From contig NC_067205.1 in assembly GCF_026262505.1 (NCBI RefSeq), positions 1,240,001 to 1,304,000 of the forward strand: a stretch of 64,000 nt of DNA, written 5' to 3'. Both the position numbers and the translations under genes were made by a program. The notes below the pieces were generated by a model, which saw nothing but the letters and a program-made list of their open reading frames with translations, was not told the DNA's origin and did not search any database. Shown one piece after another: positions 31,978 through 43,343 of the stretch. The stretch comes from Trichomonas vaginalis G3. Its lineage: Eukaryota; Parabasalia; Trichomonadida; Trichomonadidae. Position 1 is the first letter of the stretch. Each line of letters begins with the position of its first letter.

Positions 31978-33234
31978 ATGAGTAATCAGAACTATCCATA
32001 CCAAGGTCCAGTTCCAATTTTCCTTCCATGGGATTACGAAACCAGGGCCGAGAAGAATCTTTTCTTAGAGTATGCAAGCGAGAATTTCAACCAATGCAAA
32101 ACTGGAGGTGTCTTCAGTCGAAAATCTCTCTCAAGACAAGAATCAATCACCTTCAGTGATAATCATACCAATGAGCCGCTACTCAAGCGTATCCCTAAAG
32201 CCATGGCAAAGGATGCAATCTTGGTCCAGAAAGCCATTTTACATATAACGGATGTTCGAAAGTCAAAAGTTTTTGAAGGTGGTCCAAGGGATCTATACAA
32301 ACTCATTCGTAATCATGAGGAACTCATTGATGAGGCCTATTGCGTTCTTATTAAGCAAACCACCGCAGTTAGAGGAAAACCTTTCATTAACACAATGAAA
32401 TTGACTGCATTCATTGCAAAATTCCTCATCCCATCTGAAGAACTTCGTCCCTACGTTTTATCTCACTTTTGCAAAGCCGTTAAGATTGCAAAAGAACTTG
32501 ACGAGGAATGCTATGAAGCCGCCTGCTTCGCTCTCATCAGAGTCAACGGAAGGATCTGGTCTCATACTTCTGTTGAGATGACAAAAGAAAACGGCAAACA
32601 CGCATTTGACGATATCAGCAGCGAATCAATTTGCTATTCATGTTCTATCGAAGAAGTAATGTTCCATCAACGCAAAAAGAAGCCAAATCTTTGCGTACCT
32701 TACATCCTCATCAAATCTTTCAACAAATTCTTTGAACTCGGAGCCGAAAAAACAGAAGGTATCTTCCGTTTGCCAGGCAGCATGAGCCATATCCAAGATG
32801 CCGCTCTCAAGCTCAACCGTAGTGAACAAGATCCTTTTGCCGGACTCGGAGCGATGGATATGGCCACAATGATCAAACAGTGGTTCAGAAGCATCGAAGG
32901 GTGGCTCATTCCAGAAGAATTTGCCCACGAGAATATTTACAAAGTCATAAGCTCCGAGCAAATTAGAGAAACAGCCGACAAACTTCCAGATTTAGCGAAA
33001 TATACACTTATGTACCTTGTAGGCGTCCTTAGACGTCTCGCTGCCGCCAAGGACATTACAAATATGGGCGGAGATAATCTGGCAATGACATTCGCAATGA
33101 ACATGTCTTACTGCAATGAAGATGATAGAATCAAGCTCTCTCAGAATAACTCATTCATGCATGCATTCTTGGCAGAATTGATTGTTTCTTGGGACGTTTC
33201 CCAAATTTATCCATTACCAGAAAATGTATTATAA
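31978..33234 (+). CDS. MyTH4-RhoGAP protein
   Basis: 418 aa. Residues about 65-200 show a MyTH4-like helical domain (DEAYCVLIKQTT followed by FLIPSEELRPYVLSHF), known for microtubule and membrane linkage. Residues about 240-400 form a RhoGAP domain with the arginine finger R264 in the string EGIFRLPGS. RhoGAPs speed GTP hydrolysis by Rho/Rac GTPases and so switch off actin signalling. The MyTH4 plus RhoGAP order also occurs in the Vilse/ARHGAP39 group, which has extra WW domains that are not seen here. The gene has richer GC and regular codon use compared with its flanks. It is an intact host gene. Confidence 0.87.
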   Translation: MSNQNYPYQGPVPIFLPWDYETRAEKNLFLEYASENFNQCKTGGVFSRKSLSRQESITFSDNHTNEPLLKRIPKAMAKDAILVQKAILHITDVRKSKVFEGGPRDLYKLIRNHEELIDEAYCVLIKQTTAVRGKPFINTMKLTAFIAKFLIPSEELRPYVLSHFCKAVKIAKELDEECYEAACFALIRVNGRIWSHTSVEMTKENGKHAFDDISSESICYSCSIEEVMFHQRKKKPNLCVPYILIKSFNKFFELGAEKTEGIFRLPGSMSHIQDAALKLNRSEQDPFAGLGAMDMATMIKQWFRSIEGWLIPEEFAHENIYKVISSEQIRETADKLPDLAKYTLMYLVGVLRRLAAAKDITNMGGDNLAMTFAMNMSYCNEDDRIKLSQNNSFMHAFLAELIVSWDVSQIYPLPENVL

Positions 33235-33750
33235 ATAAGTTTATTATTCTACTATTTTAATATGTTCTATCGTATTTTTACAATCGATTTTTTCTATTAA
33301 CCTTTCTTGTCAAGATTTCATATCTTGAATTTATGGTATTCATCGATTTTCTATCATCGATATATCATTTATCAATAATAGACTATATTTATAGTTTCGC
33401 TTGTTTCCAAATTTTTTTCAAAATCAAGAAAATCATAATCTTTTCCTAAATTTTGATTTATATTTTTTGAATTTTGAATTTTTTTTGGAATTTTCACAGT
33501 AACATTTCTATCACGTGAATAGTTAATCAGGCATAAATTGATATTCTGGCCATGTTATTCAAGAAATTGACTGGTAGGAAAAAATTTCATTGGAATTGAC
33601 TGAAAAAAATCATAAGATATCAAAAAAAGTCGATCGTAGAAGTTTTATACTACTAATTTTTATCATCATGATGTTTGAACAAGACTAATATCTTTCAAGT
33701 AACACGTTAATTTTTTTTTTTGTAATAAATAAAACTAACTCGAGAAAAAT
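33235..33750. other. intergenic between convergent genes
   Basis: AT-rich; no gene or repeat seen. Holds the 3' ends of the RhoGAP gene (plus strand) and the DM15 gene (minus strand). Confidence 0.5.
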
Positions 33751-35259
33751 TTACCATTTCCTTCTCATCAACGAGTCCATTGGAGCAGAAGAAGGTTGGA
33801 TTCTTGAACCAGGCTCAATTCTGTCAGATTTCTTGAATCTTTGTGGTCCTCTGTTTGGATTTGTTTCGGGTATTGGCTGTGGCTTTGGTTGCTGCTTCCT
33901 TTCTCTCTTCTCCGGCTGTCCTTTTCTGTCTTTGATCTCAGGAGGTATTGGCTGTGGCTTTCTCTCCCTCTTTTCAGGTGGATTTGGCTGTACTTTTCTT
34001 TCGGATGGTTTTGGTTGAGATTTTTGAGGTGGAACTGGCTGAGATTTTGGTGGATTTGGTTGTTCCTTGCGTTGATGAGTATTCTTGGTTTCTCCATCTT
34101 CTTTCTTTGAATCTGGATGCTCGCGACGAGGATCTGGCTGTTCTTTCTTGATGCTGTTGATTAATTTCGTTCCAGCGTTCTTTTCGCGCTTTGGCTTAGC
34201 AGAGTTTTGAGATTTAGGCTGTTCTCTGAACGATTTCATCGTTGGATACTGATCCAAGATTTTAATAATTTCTGGATCGAATGGAATTGGGAAACTGTGC
34301 TTCTGGTTAACCCTGAAAGCTTGGAGTTTCTCAAGACCGTAATTTGACTTGCGACGGTGATCTTCCATTGCTTCGTTTTCGAAATCTTTGAAGACTTTTT
34401 CATCCCATCTGATTTCGAGACCGTAAGAGCAGAATCTGAAGTAGCATTCGATACCGTAGTGGCTTCCTCCAGCAACATCTTCTCTTGCAAGACGAAGGAA
34501 CTCGTGATACATATCTTCATCATAATGTTCACGAAGATAGAAGCACCAGAAGCAGTAAAGGCTGTTCATTTCGGCAGAATTTCCAATTCCGAGGGATGCA
34601 CGTTCATTAATTGCTTGGTCGTGGAAAACATCGTACTTTCCTTGGACGAATTGTCCATCTTCCATTAATTGATGGGAGATGTGATCCCAATAATGCTTAG
34701 GATCGAGATCAATCTTCTGAGTGATGACATCATCCTTAGAAACGTTGCGTCCATCGCGAAGTTTGGAAAGAGTGCCTTTTTTGACACGAGTAATGTTGAT
34801 AATCTTTGAACCAGCACCAGATGGAACTTCTGGTTTGTTCTTTTCGTAGTCTGGAATTAGTTCAGGAGCATTTGCTTCTCTTAATTCGAGAACGCAATCG
34901 TTGTAAGAGCCATATCCTTCGTTATACAACCTTAAGGACTCATTAATATCGTTTCCAGTTGTTAATAGTCCCTTTCTGATACCTGCTCCAGTTCTATGCC
35001 TGTATGCAAGTCTATCTTCACGTTTCGAACGAGTATTGCTCCTAACTTTCGTGCCAACAGATCCACTGATCTTGATAACTGGCATTTGGAATGATGATGC
35101 TGTGATCCTTGGTGGATAAGGATAATCTTCATCTTCTGATTGATTTTCGAAGTCATCATCATAATCATTGAAATCATCATCATACCACTCCTCTTCCTCT
35201 TCATATCCATCATCGGAAGCAACGGCGGCTGGGGTTCCTATGACATCCCAATCACTCAT
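33751..35259 (-). CDS. LARP1-type DM15 repeat protein
   Basis: 502 aa. The very acidic N-terminus (residues 1-48) is followed by a basic stretch. Residues about 210-317 resemble the DM15 repeats of La-related protein 1 (FHDQAINERASLG, YHEFLRLAREDV, YGIECYFRFCSYGLEIRWD). The C-terminal 170 residues are disordered and rich in Pro, Lys, Arg and Gln, with QPxPPxxx repeats. In animals DM15 binds the m7G cap and first bases of TOP mRNAs to control ribosomal protein synthesis. No La motif or RRM is visible, so this is a DM15-only member. A cytoplasmic RNA-binding role is inferred. Confidence 0.82.
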   Translation of the reverse strand: MSDWDVIGTPAAVASDDGYEEEEEWYDDDFNDYDDDFENQSEDEDYPYPPRITASSFQMPVIKISGSVGTKVRSNTRSKREDRLAYRHRTGAGIRKGLLTTGNDINESLRLYNEGYGSYNDCVLELREANAPELIPDYEKNKPEVPSGAGSKIINITRVKKGTLSKLRDGRNVSKDDVITQKIDLDPKHYWDHISHQLMEDGQFVQGKYDVFHDQAINERASLGIGNSAEMNSLYCFWCFYLREHYDEDMYHEFLRLAREDVAGGSHYGIECYFRFCSYGLEIRWDEKVFKDFENEAMEDHRRKSNYGLEKLQAFRVNQKHSFPIPFDPEIIKILDQYPTMKSFREQPKSQNSAKPKREKNAGTKLINSIKKEQPDPRREHPDSKKEDGETKNTHQRKEQPNPPKSQPVPPQKSQPKPSERKVQPNPPEKRERKPQPIPPEIKDRKGQPEKRERKQQPKPQPIPETNPNRGPQRFKKSDRIEPGSRIQPSSAPMDSLMRRKW

Positions 35260-35976
35260 CTTATTATAAAAGTTAGAAATTTTTTTTCAAAAAAAAATTG
35301 ATGAAGTGATTGATAAACGAAAAAACAAGATGAATATTATAATTTTATCCACAAGTAGTTTTAAAAACGATAGATTTGATTTTCAGGGTGATAAATATAA
35401 ACTCGACCAATTAATTTTTGTGAAGTTCTCATTCAATTTGAAATCCTCCTCTGAAACTAATTTGACGATCAGCTCACTTTTAATCATTGGACCATATATA
35501 TTAACTTTTATTAACGAATTAATATTTTTTCAATGAAAATTTCCTATCGATTTTTTCTCTCTGCAAAATCTCTTGTGAAACAATAATCTTACTGGCTTTT
35601 AAATTCTGGCGTGCCTACTCTTATACTTATCAATCATATAGATTTCAATCCTGCGAGAGATTATTTGTATCAGGCATATATTTTATTCAAAAATATTTTT
35701 CGGAGAATGAGAAAAAACCACAACACATAAACGTTACTGTACTGAGTCATTTGCTTATATGCATTTAAAATCATAATTAATGACATTATATATTCGGGCC
35801 ATCACAAATTTCTTTCGAAATGAGTTAGTGTATAAACTCTAATGCTTTAATTTTCATATTTGTTATAGGAGTATGTTGAGAAACCTTATTTGTTAAAATA
35901 AAATATAGAATAAAAATTTTTGCTTTATGAAGATTAGACGTAGTTGTATTTTATTTCAATCACATGTAGGTAGCAT
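35260..35976. other. intergenic, no gene
   Basis: AT-rich, no repeat recognised. A small frame at 35306-35536 has no coding character. Confidence 0.5.
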
Positions 35977-36261
35977 TTATTTAACAAGTCTTCCAATTTT
36001 GATCTTTGCAATCAAAGCTGGAGAGATATAAGGATGCTTCTTCATGAAGAGCTCAGTCATGTCAGCACCAGCGCAAGACATGATAATCTTTGGACCTCCT
36101 GGATGCATGGATAAGTAAGGAGTCATATTATAAACATCGCCTTTGAAAGAACACCAGCAATCTTCTGGTTTATTGTGCTTAGCAAGTTCTTCTGGAGTAA
36201 TATCACCAATCCATGGTAATTGCTTTTGTTTTTCTCCCCATGCAATTTGAGCAGAAGCCAT
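35977..36261 (-). CDS. cytochrome b5-like heme-binding protein
   Basis: 94 aa, a single cytochrome b5 domain with no membrane anchor. Heme ligands are H53 in the HPGG motif and H76 in the KKHPYI string, and the N-terminal ITPEELAKHN and DCWCSFKGDVYNMTPYL match the family. Likely a soluble electron carrier or heme-dependent partner. Trichomonads are largely heme-poor anaerobes, so the redox partner is uncertain. The start is the first ATG and fits the usual short form of small soluble b5 proteins. Confidence 0.9.
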   Translation of the reverse strand: MASAQIAWGEKQKQLPWIGDITPEELAKHNKPEDCWCSFKGDVYNMTPYLSMHPGGPKIIMSCAGADMTELFMKKHPYISPALIAKIKIGRLVK

Positions 36262-36641
36262 CTTGCAAAATTTGAATTGATATCGTAAACTTTACAAAAT
36301 AAAAAGATTTTACAATACCCATCACATCAATTATATATTTAGAGGATTCCTTTTGTTGCAAATTGTCGTTGACTTTCAGTTAGATTAGCATACAGATACG
36401 ATCGTGCGAAATATCTTTTTATTTAGTTGAAATTACTTTATTCAAACTCTTATCATAAAGGTTTGTATGCTTATATTGTTGGATTTAGAAACACATGTTT
36501 TGGAAGGTTAAAATATGATGTTTTGAGTCATAATTAATATGGATAATAAATTGATTATTCATTGATATGATGTTCACTTAAGATGTATTGTAAACATAAA
36601 CAGTATTCCACAAAATAAGCGTTTATAATAACAAATACATA
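36262..36641. other. intergenic, no gene
   Basis: AT-rich spacer between two minus-strand genes; nothing recognised. Confidence 0.5.
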
Positions 36642-39224
36642 TTAAAACTTAAATTGGATACTCCAATCTTTTGAAACAGGGACATTGACGTCTTCCAAAA
36701 CTAAAACATTCTCAGAGATACTGAATTTCATCGACTTTCCTTCAAAAACTACTTCTGAAGGAGTTTCGTGGCATCCTACAATTTTAATTGTTGAAATATA
36801 AACATTTTCGTAATCAGGCAAGTTTCCTTTTTGTGTCTCGTGTTCTCTATTCTCTAAAATTCCTTCTTTATATGTGAAAACTCTGTGAACAAATTCATTT
36901 TCAAGGAATTTGAATGAATGACCATCATCTGCGTAGAGTTCACCACGGGATTCTTGCTTGTCATCTAGTGCTACAACCATTGTGTAGTTGTCCAAATGCA
37001 TAAGAGGTATGGATTTCCTTCTTGTGAGTTTTTGAAGGATGATTCTTCCACCTCTGATGTAAACTGGCACGGAACTGACATCTGTTCGGTCATAGCTCTT
37101 GGTGAATTCTTGGTATGTCCTGTAATCGTACCATCTTACACCTGATGGCAAAATAATTTTTCTCGATTTCGGTTGTTGTTCAACAATTGGAGCTACTAAT
37201 AACGATTCTCCGAGAAGTACTTCTAATTCTTCATCTTGTAGTGCTTCATCGTTGAAGTAGAAGTACAATGGAGATACAATTGGTTCTCCCGTGAGATTTG
37301 CGATACGAGAAGCCGTATACCATAATGGGAATAATTGGTATCTTTCGATAATCGCATCAACAGCGAGTTCCCTCCATCCGGTAGATAAACGATATGGTTC
37401 ACGATTATCAGCCAAATGATGGCAGTGGCATCTGAAGAAGGAGTATGTCCAGGCGCCAGCTTGGTACCATCTGCAGAGCAATTCCTTGTCAGGGGAATTG
37501 AAGAATCCGCCAACATCGCTTCCTGAGAAAGGAAATTGACAAATAGAAAGGGAAAGTATCTGAGGAATTGAGTTTCTAAGGTGATCCCATTCAGCGGCGT
37601 TATCTCCTGTCCACATTGCAGCGTATTTCTGGCTTCCTGCGAAGAAGGATCTCGTTAATATGAATGGTCTATCAGGAATTCCACGACTTCTACTGATCAA
37701 TCCATCAGCTGTTGCCAAGACATTGAAATGGCCGTACAAATTATGTACTTCCCTTTCTTCTATGTCTCCGAAATGCAGGGCATCTCGTGGCATTGTTAGA
37801 TCAGAGATGTCAAATATGGATGGCTCGTTCATATCGTTCCAGATAAAGAGTAAACCGGTGGAATCTTTGTACTTTCCATATGAAAATAGCGATGCCCACC
37901 ATTTTCTTGCGTCGGGATTGAGGAAATCAACCCAGGAAGAGTTTCCTGGCCAGCAGTTTGCGTAGAAAATACCTCCATTGGAGTTTTTAACGAGGTATCC
38001 CTTTTCTTTGGCCTCTGAAAAGACAAAATAATAATCTGCGTTCTTCAAATGAGGATCTACAAGGGTTACTAGCTTCCTTTTGTTCTTTAACAATTCATAC
38101 TGGACTTGTTTGATGTCTTTGTACTTAGAATTGTCGAACATAAAATATTTTTTATCGTCTGTATGGTCTAAATCAAGCCAAATTGAGTCATGAGGTATCA
38201 TATATTCATCTAATGAGTTTGTGATGTTTCTTATGATATCTGAGCTCATGTATGTCCATCTACATTGATGAAAACCCAATGCAAAGGATTGTGGCATCGC
38301 AGGATGGCCAGTCAGGTCTGCAAACCTATGTGTAACTTCTCTATGTGATCCGGTTATAACAAAGAATTCAATATACCCGGTTTCGGACAAAAATCGAGAA
38401 GAATTTTTTGAAATATCAACCCATGTTTCCGAAGGATTGCACCAATAGACACCTATTGATTCTGTAGTATTATGAGCGACAAGGAATGGAATTGTGCCAT
38501 ACATCGCCATTCCATTTCCTATTTCGTAACTGTTTATATCTGTATTGAAAAATCTAATTGGTTCATCGTCAGTGGTTGGTTTCAATGTGAGATTCAATGT
38601 ATGATGAGCTAAACCAGAAAATTTAAGGTTTTTCATGTGGAAAAGAAATGAGAGTCCAACAGATGTCGGACCATTTCGTAGGGTCTCTGCTTGATCATTA
38701 AACCTTGCTGGACGATTTTGGACTGGATATTGCTTCTTATCCATATTAAATTCGTATACAGCGCTGTTATCGTAGTTCATTGTTAATACCTTAGAACCAT
38801 TAGTATAAATTTCAAAATTAAATGGTTTTGGCGTTAATATTATTTTTGTTTTAGTTGATTCAACAATTATCTTATTAAAGCTAATAGAATTCGATAAACC
38901 ATCTAAATCTGAAATGAAATCTTGATCAATTAATGTTGGCTCTTTAATGAAATCGTATCTTGGGAATTTATCTGGAATTATGTTAGCAATTCTAACATGT
39001 GGAATGCCGCATTTCAAAATAGATGCTGTAAAATTAAGTTCTCTATTAAAATCTTCGTCAATTATTTTAGCGCTAAAAATATTTTCGTGAATTTGTGCTG
39101 TTTCTGCTAATAATGTCCAATTTGAGTTCTGAATGAATCTGTTTCTAGCACAAAATACAGAATCTTCGCATTTCCTATATCTTGTCCTATTAACACATTC
39201 AGCAAATCCGAAAAAGAAAATCAT
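36642..39224 (-). CDS. ER alpha-glucosidase II, catalytic alpha subunit (GH31)
   Basis: 860 aa, glycoside hydrolase family 31. A short N-terminal hydrophobic segment (MIFFFGFAEC) looks like a signal peptide and is followed by the typical glucosidase II start (KCEDSVFCARNR). The nucleophile is D464 in WNDMNEPS and the acid/base is D541 in WTGDN; GSDVGGFF and RCHCHHLADNREPY follow. The C-terminal beta domains run to residue 860. The enzyme trims the inner alpha-1,3 glucoses from N-glycans in the ER and so drives the calnexin-type folding cycle. Length and motif order match GANAB-type enzymes. No ER retention signal is expected on this subunit; the beta subunit is not in the window. Confidence 0.93.
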   Translation of the reverse strand: MIFFFGFAECVNRTRYRKCEDSVFCARNRFIQNSNWTLLAETAQIHENIFSAKIIDEDFNRELNFTASILKCGIPHVRIANIIPDKFPRYDFIKEPTLIDQDFISDLDGLSNSISFNKIIVESTKTKIILTPKPFNFEIYTNGSKVLTMNYDNSAVYEFNMDKKQYPVQNRPARFNDQAETLRNGPTSVGLSFLFHMKNLKFSGLAHHTLNLTLKPTTDDEPIRFFNTDINSYEIGNGMAMYGTIPFLVAHNTTESIGVYWCNPSETWVDISKNSSRFLSETGYIEFFVITGSHREVTHRFADLTGHPAMPQSFALGFHQCRWTYMSSDIIRNITNSLDEYMIPHDSIWLDLDHTDDKKYFMFDNSKYKDIKQVQYELLKNKRKLVTLVDPHLKNADYYFVFSEAKEKGYLVKNSNGGIFYANCWPGNSSWVDFLNPDARKWWASLFSYGKYKDSTGLLFIWNDMNEPSIFDISDLTMPRDALHFGDIEEREVHNLYGHFNVLATADGLISRSRGIPDRPFILTRSFFAGSQKYAAMWTGDNAAEWDHLRNSIPQILSLSICQFPFSGSDVGGFFNSPDKELLCRWYQAGAWTYSFFRCHCHHLADNREPYRLSTGWRELAVDAIIERYQLFPLWYTASRIANLTGEPIVSPLYFYFNDEALQDEELEVLLGESLLVAPIVEQQPKSRKIILPSGVRWYDYRTYQEFTKSYDRTDVSSVPVYIRGGRIILQKLTRRKSIPLMHLDNYTMVVALDDKQESRGELYADDGHSFKFLENEFVHRVFTYKEGILENREHETQKGNLPDYENVYISTIKIVGCHETPSEVVFEGKSMKFSISENVLVLEDVNVPVSKDWSIQFKF

Positions 39225-40009
39225 TAATATTTGTCACTTTTCGAAATTCTCCAAAAAATTTCGGATTACGACAAATTATTGATCAGTTGAGTCAGTTGTC
39301 GCCATTTAGAACTTTTAATTTACAGCACTCAAAATTTTGAATTCCAAATAAGAAACCAATCAAAAAAGTTTCGAATTAACAAGAATTGTAACTGATCACG
39401 CTCATGTCTGCAACCAACACTATATTAGGAATATGCATTTCTAACTTTTTCTCCATAATACCATATTTTCGGTTTTATCGGATTAGTAATTGCAAGAATA
39501 GAACTTTGATACAATGAAGATGATAAAAAATATAGCTGTACATGCCATTCTCTTAATATTGATGGCTCTGTACAGTTTCTCGTGTCATGGATTTTTGCAT
39601 GCCACATCAAAGGGGTATTTCTGTTGTTGTATCTTAGTTTTAGGGTGCAATAGATGAAGAAAAACTCTATAAACATCTATTAAAATAAAACGCATTATTA
39701 ATTTTTAAAAATAAATATGGAGATACATACCAAAACAAATCAAATCCCATCCTTCTATATTAAAATACGAGGATGACAATTGAAGTTTTCATAATCTACG
39801 TTGCAACGTCAGAAATCAAATTCCGAAGGATTTCTGAAGTCCGTAAATGATCTATAATTGGGCAGTTTCTGGCTATTGTATCTTACAGGAGAAGTCTTGT
39901 TGGCCAAAATTGATAGGCCGTTTGTACGGAAGGTTCTATTATTGTCATTCAACGTGTTTAAAGCATTGAATGAATTCATCTTTGTAATTCTCCTGGAAAT
40001 TTTGGCAAG
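39225..40009. other. intergenic, no gene
   Basis: No supported gene. The frame at 39425-39676 lacks coding character. Confidence 0.5.
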
Positions 40010-40792
40010 CTAAGCATGTGATTGGCATTGATCAATAGAAAACCTTCTTGTAGGCTCAAGTTCTAATAGCCTCTGGATGAAATTGGATGGCATGGTATTG
40101 ATGTATGATGGGACTCTAACAGGTTGGCTGAGAGCATTCTTCAAAGAGTATTCGGTATGATCGTATGACGGAGTATTACCTAAGAATGGATGATTTCCAG
40201 TTAGTAATGTAAATGTAAGGAGTCCTATAGACCATATATCTGCTTGAGATGCAATATATGACCCTGTCTTGTAATACTCCGGAGGCAGATTTTCGAAATG
40301 TTCTGGGATATTCTTAACACGGTCATTGCAACCAACCGATGCTGAAAATGAGTAGTCTGCAACTGTAACATTGTCTGATGATGAAATGTAAACAGTTGAT
40401 GGATTTATATTTATAAGTCCAAAACCTTTGTAATGAATATATTTAACCAAGGATAATAGCTGATTAATAATATTTGCAACACGCTCTTCTTTCATTTAAC
40501 CCACTTGCTGCAAGGCATCAGAGATTGGTTTTCCGTATGGCAATTCAAAAACGGCGTAGTAGTTTTGATAGTCTTCAAATATATCACTACACCTTACAAG
40601 AAATTCGTGTTTACAATTCTGTAATTGTAAAAATGGATTGAATGGCTTTGGGTGCAGAGGATCTTTAATTATTTTTGAAATATTGCAAACTTCTAAGGTG
40701 TCCTTGCAAACAGCGTTATAAACGGATATTTCTTGATGTGTCTGAACGATGCCGTTTAAAGTATATGTACGAGTGGATGAAAATATATCCAT
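40010..40792 (-). pseudogene. protein-kinase-like gene interrupted by one in-frame stop (pseudokinase)
   Basis: The frame starts at 40792 (MDIFSSTRTYTLNG) and is open to a TAA at 40496-40498, then continues in the same frame from an ATG directly after it to 40010. The first part is an N-lobe (SKIIKDP holds the candidate lysine). The second is a C-lobe with an ADIWSIGLLTFTLLTGNHPF string (subdomain IX), LPPEYYKTG in place of the APE segment, and a terminal helix region. The catalytic-loop aspartate is replaced (GLININPSTVYI) and DFG reads DYS, so the protein would be a pseudokinase even if read through. Either a young pseudogene, a strain-specific stop or a read error. Confidence 0.75.
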
Positions 40793-42310
40793 TTGATTTT
40801 GTGCTTAAAAATTTGAATGGGTCAATCAAAAAATGTGAAAATGAATTAATTAGCATAATTATCAACTGATGATAATTTAAATTAAAAAAAACGAAAAAAC
40901 AATTTTGTGAACAACATCGTCCGAGTTTTCTTATCCGCAATTTGAAAAATATATAATAATATTCTCCATAATAATACGGCCAGATATCACAGATATCGTA
41001 TTTTTGTGAGTTTGACTTAAGGTATTTTAAAATCAATATAGTGTGGAGAGGATCATTTAAAATAGACCACTCACATTTAATTCATTGAATTTATGTTTTC
41101 AATTTAAATTCATAATTCCAGTAATAGAAAACATATAATGTACATTCAAATTTATCAAAAATTAAGATATCGTGTAAAAAAAGTGAGATAGAAAAATTGA
41201 TAAATATTCAATTTGTTTCAAATGATATATTGTTGGATATTTCTTCAATCAATATCATAAAATTTAATTTTTATGCACAATTTTGGAACATATATTTTTT
41301 AAAGACTTTTTTACGACATAATATGCAACCGACCAAATTGTAGATTATCATATTTTTGGGAAATAGTAGATAACGAATATTCCTTTCAAATGTTTAGCTC
41401 AATTTCGATCAGTAAAATATTCATAATCGATTATGCCCAATGGTTAAAGCTTAAATTGAGATTAATTCAAAATCAAATTTTGAATTGGTGGTTGATTTTG
41501 CTCAATTTTTTTTGTGAAATTTACTTTTGAAGATAATAAGATAACGATTTTCATCGATGAGCGATTGATTTATTTTTCTTTAGTTTGTACCATCACGATA
41601 AATGACTCATTTCCTAAATCTCTTACATATTAATTAGTTGAAAGATGTTGCTTCTTATTCATTTGTAATATATTTATTTTTTAAATGTGATTTGATGTAA
41701 TTACAATAATTAAGATACAAATAGACATACTAGGATTTGCCAAATATTTACTCAATTTATTTTGAAAATAAAGAAATTTCATTTTTTTCATAGACAAGTG
41801 AACCAAACATAAGTCCATTTCTTAAAAATATAAATATCACAAATTCAATCCTTTAAAAGCAATTTTAAATTTATCTCACTCGAGAATCATTTTTATATGT
41901 AATATTCCTTTTGAACCATATGTATCAGTTCAATTTTAAATAATTTTGATTTTAAAAAGAAAAATAGACTCCATTTTTTAATGAGGGTAATTGATCTTCT
42001 CCGATATTTATCATGTTTTGATGAGATTCTTAAGTGATTCAAAAACTAAAAAGTATGTTGAATATCAATGATTTTTTCTTGAGAATTGCAACAAGTTTTA
42101 TTCATAAAGCACAAATTCAACTTAGCATAACCAAACAAATAAAATAGTACTAAAATAACTATAAATAAACTGTCGATTTTTTTGAATTCACGATGGATTA
42201 TTTATGTTTTCAAAATATTCTGCAAAAATTTGAAATAATTCTTTATATTTTTAATACCACTCTTTTCTTTTAACATTTTCAAAGGATCTTTTTCTTTCTA
42301 TATGCTCAGA
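40793..42310. other. intergenic, AT-rich, no gene
   Basis: About 1.5 kb without a convincing frame or repeat, up to the target duplication of transposon copy A. Confidence 0.55.
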
Positions 42311-42844
42311 AAATTTGAGGAGGGGTTGTTATAGACCGAAAATAGATTTTTTCGGTTTTCTCTTCAAATAATTGAAAGAATGATACTATTATAGGTTTAT
42401 TATATTATATAGCATATAATCATGCTATAGCCGAAAATTATAAGTTTTGAGAAGATTGAATATAACACAAATAAATTTGAATGTAAGTTAAATTGCTTGT
42501 TGTTTTTAATAGCTATTTAATGAGAAATCCAATATTGCAAAATTCAAATTGAACGATTGAAAGAACAGAAAAAGTCATTCTTTTCAATTTCGAATATGTT
42601 TCATTGTATTTATAATTATATTTTTATTCAAAAATAAACTAGTTATTTGAGTTTATTACTAATTATCTATTCAAACTACAAAGTTTGTAATTTAAAATAT
42701 TTTGTGAGATCAGATTGAATTAATTCAAGGTTCTTTTCAATTAATATTAATGACCATATTACGCATTTTCGAACATTCTAAACCAAATATATAAAAATGG
42801 GAGACGAATGTTAAATTTGCTAGACATGGGGGAGTTGTCTGCAA

Positions 42845-43165
42845 AGTTTTAGCTCTTATCTCTAACAAAAAATTAATTTTTAAAAAAAAGACCGAATACG
42901 TTTCACAGCGAGAAAAAAATAAAAGGCAAGATAGAATTTTCTAGACATAAAGAAGTTGTTTACCGAGTTTTAGCTCTTATCTCTAACAAAAAATTAATTT
43001 TTAAAAAAAAGACCGAATACGTTTCACAGCGAGAAAAAAATAAAAGGCAAGATAGAATTTTCTAGACATAAAGAAGTTGTTTACCGAGTTTTAGCTCTTA
43101 TCTCTAACAAAAAATTAATTTTTTAAAAAAAAGACCGAATACGTTTCACAGCGAGAAAAAAAATA
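42845..43165. repeat. 121-bp tandem units inside the left terminal repeat of copy A
   Basis: AGTTTTAGCTCTTATCTCTA starts at 42845, 42966 and 43087. Each unit also has GACCGAATACGTTTCACAGC. The right terminal repeat has a single unit (about 44735-44855), and copy B has four starts between 55857 and 56230. Confidence 0.92.
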
Positions 43166-43343
43166 AAACTGTACACTGATTTTCATTTTCATTTCCAGTC
43201 ACTTTACTTATTATTTTTCTTTTTTTCATTTTAATTATAAATTATTTCATAATACGTTTATTTACGTTACCATTTTCTTTATTCTTTTGAATTCCATACT
43301 AGACACTTATAGAATATTTTGATTGTTAACGTACTTCATTAGA

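Noticed and set aside
39425-39676. possible gene between glucosidase II and the pseudokinase
   Set aside because: Composition and residue order look random, and the frame is short with no recognisable domain.
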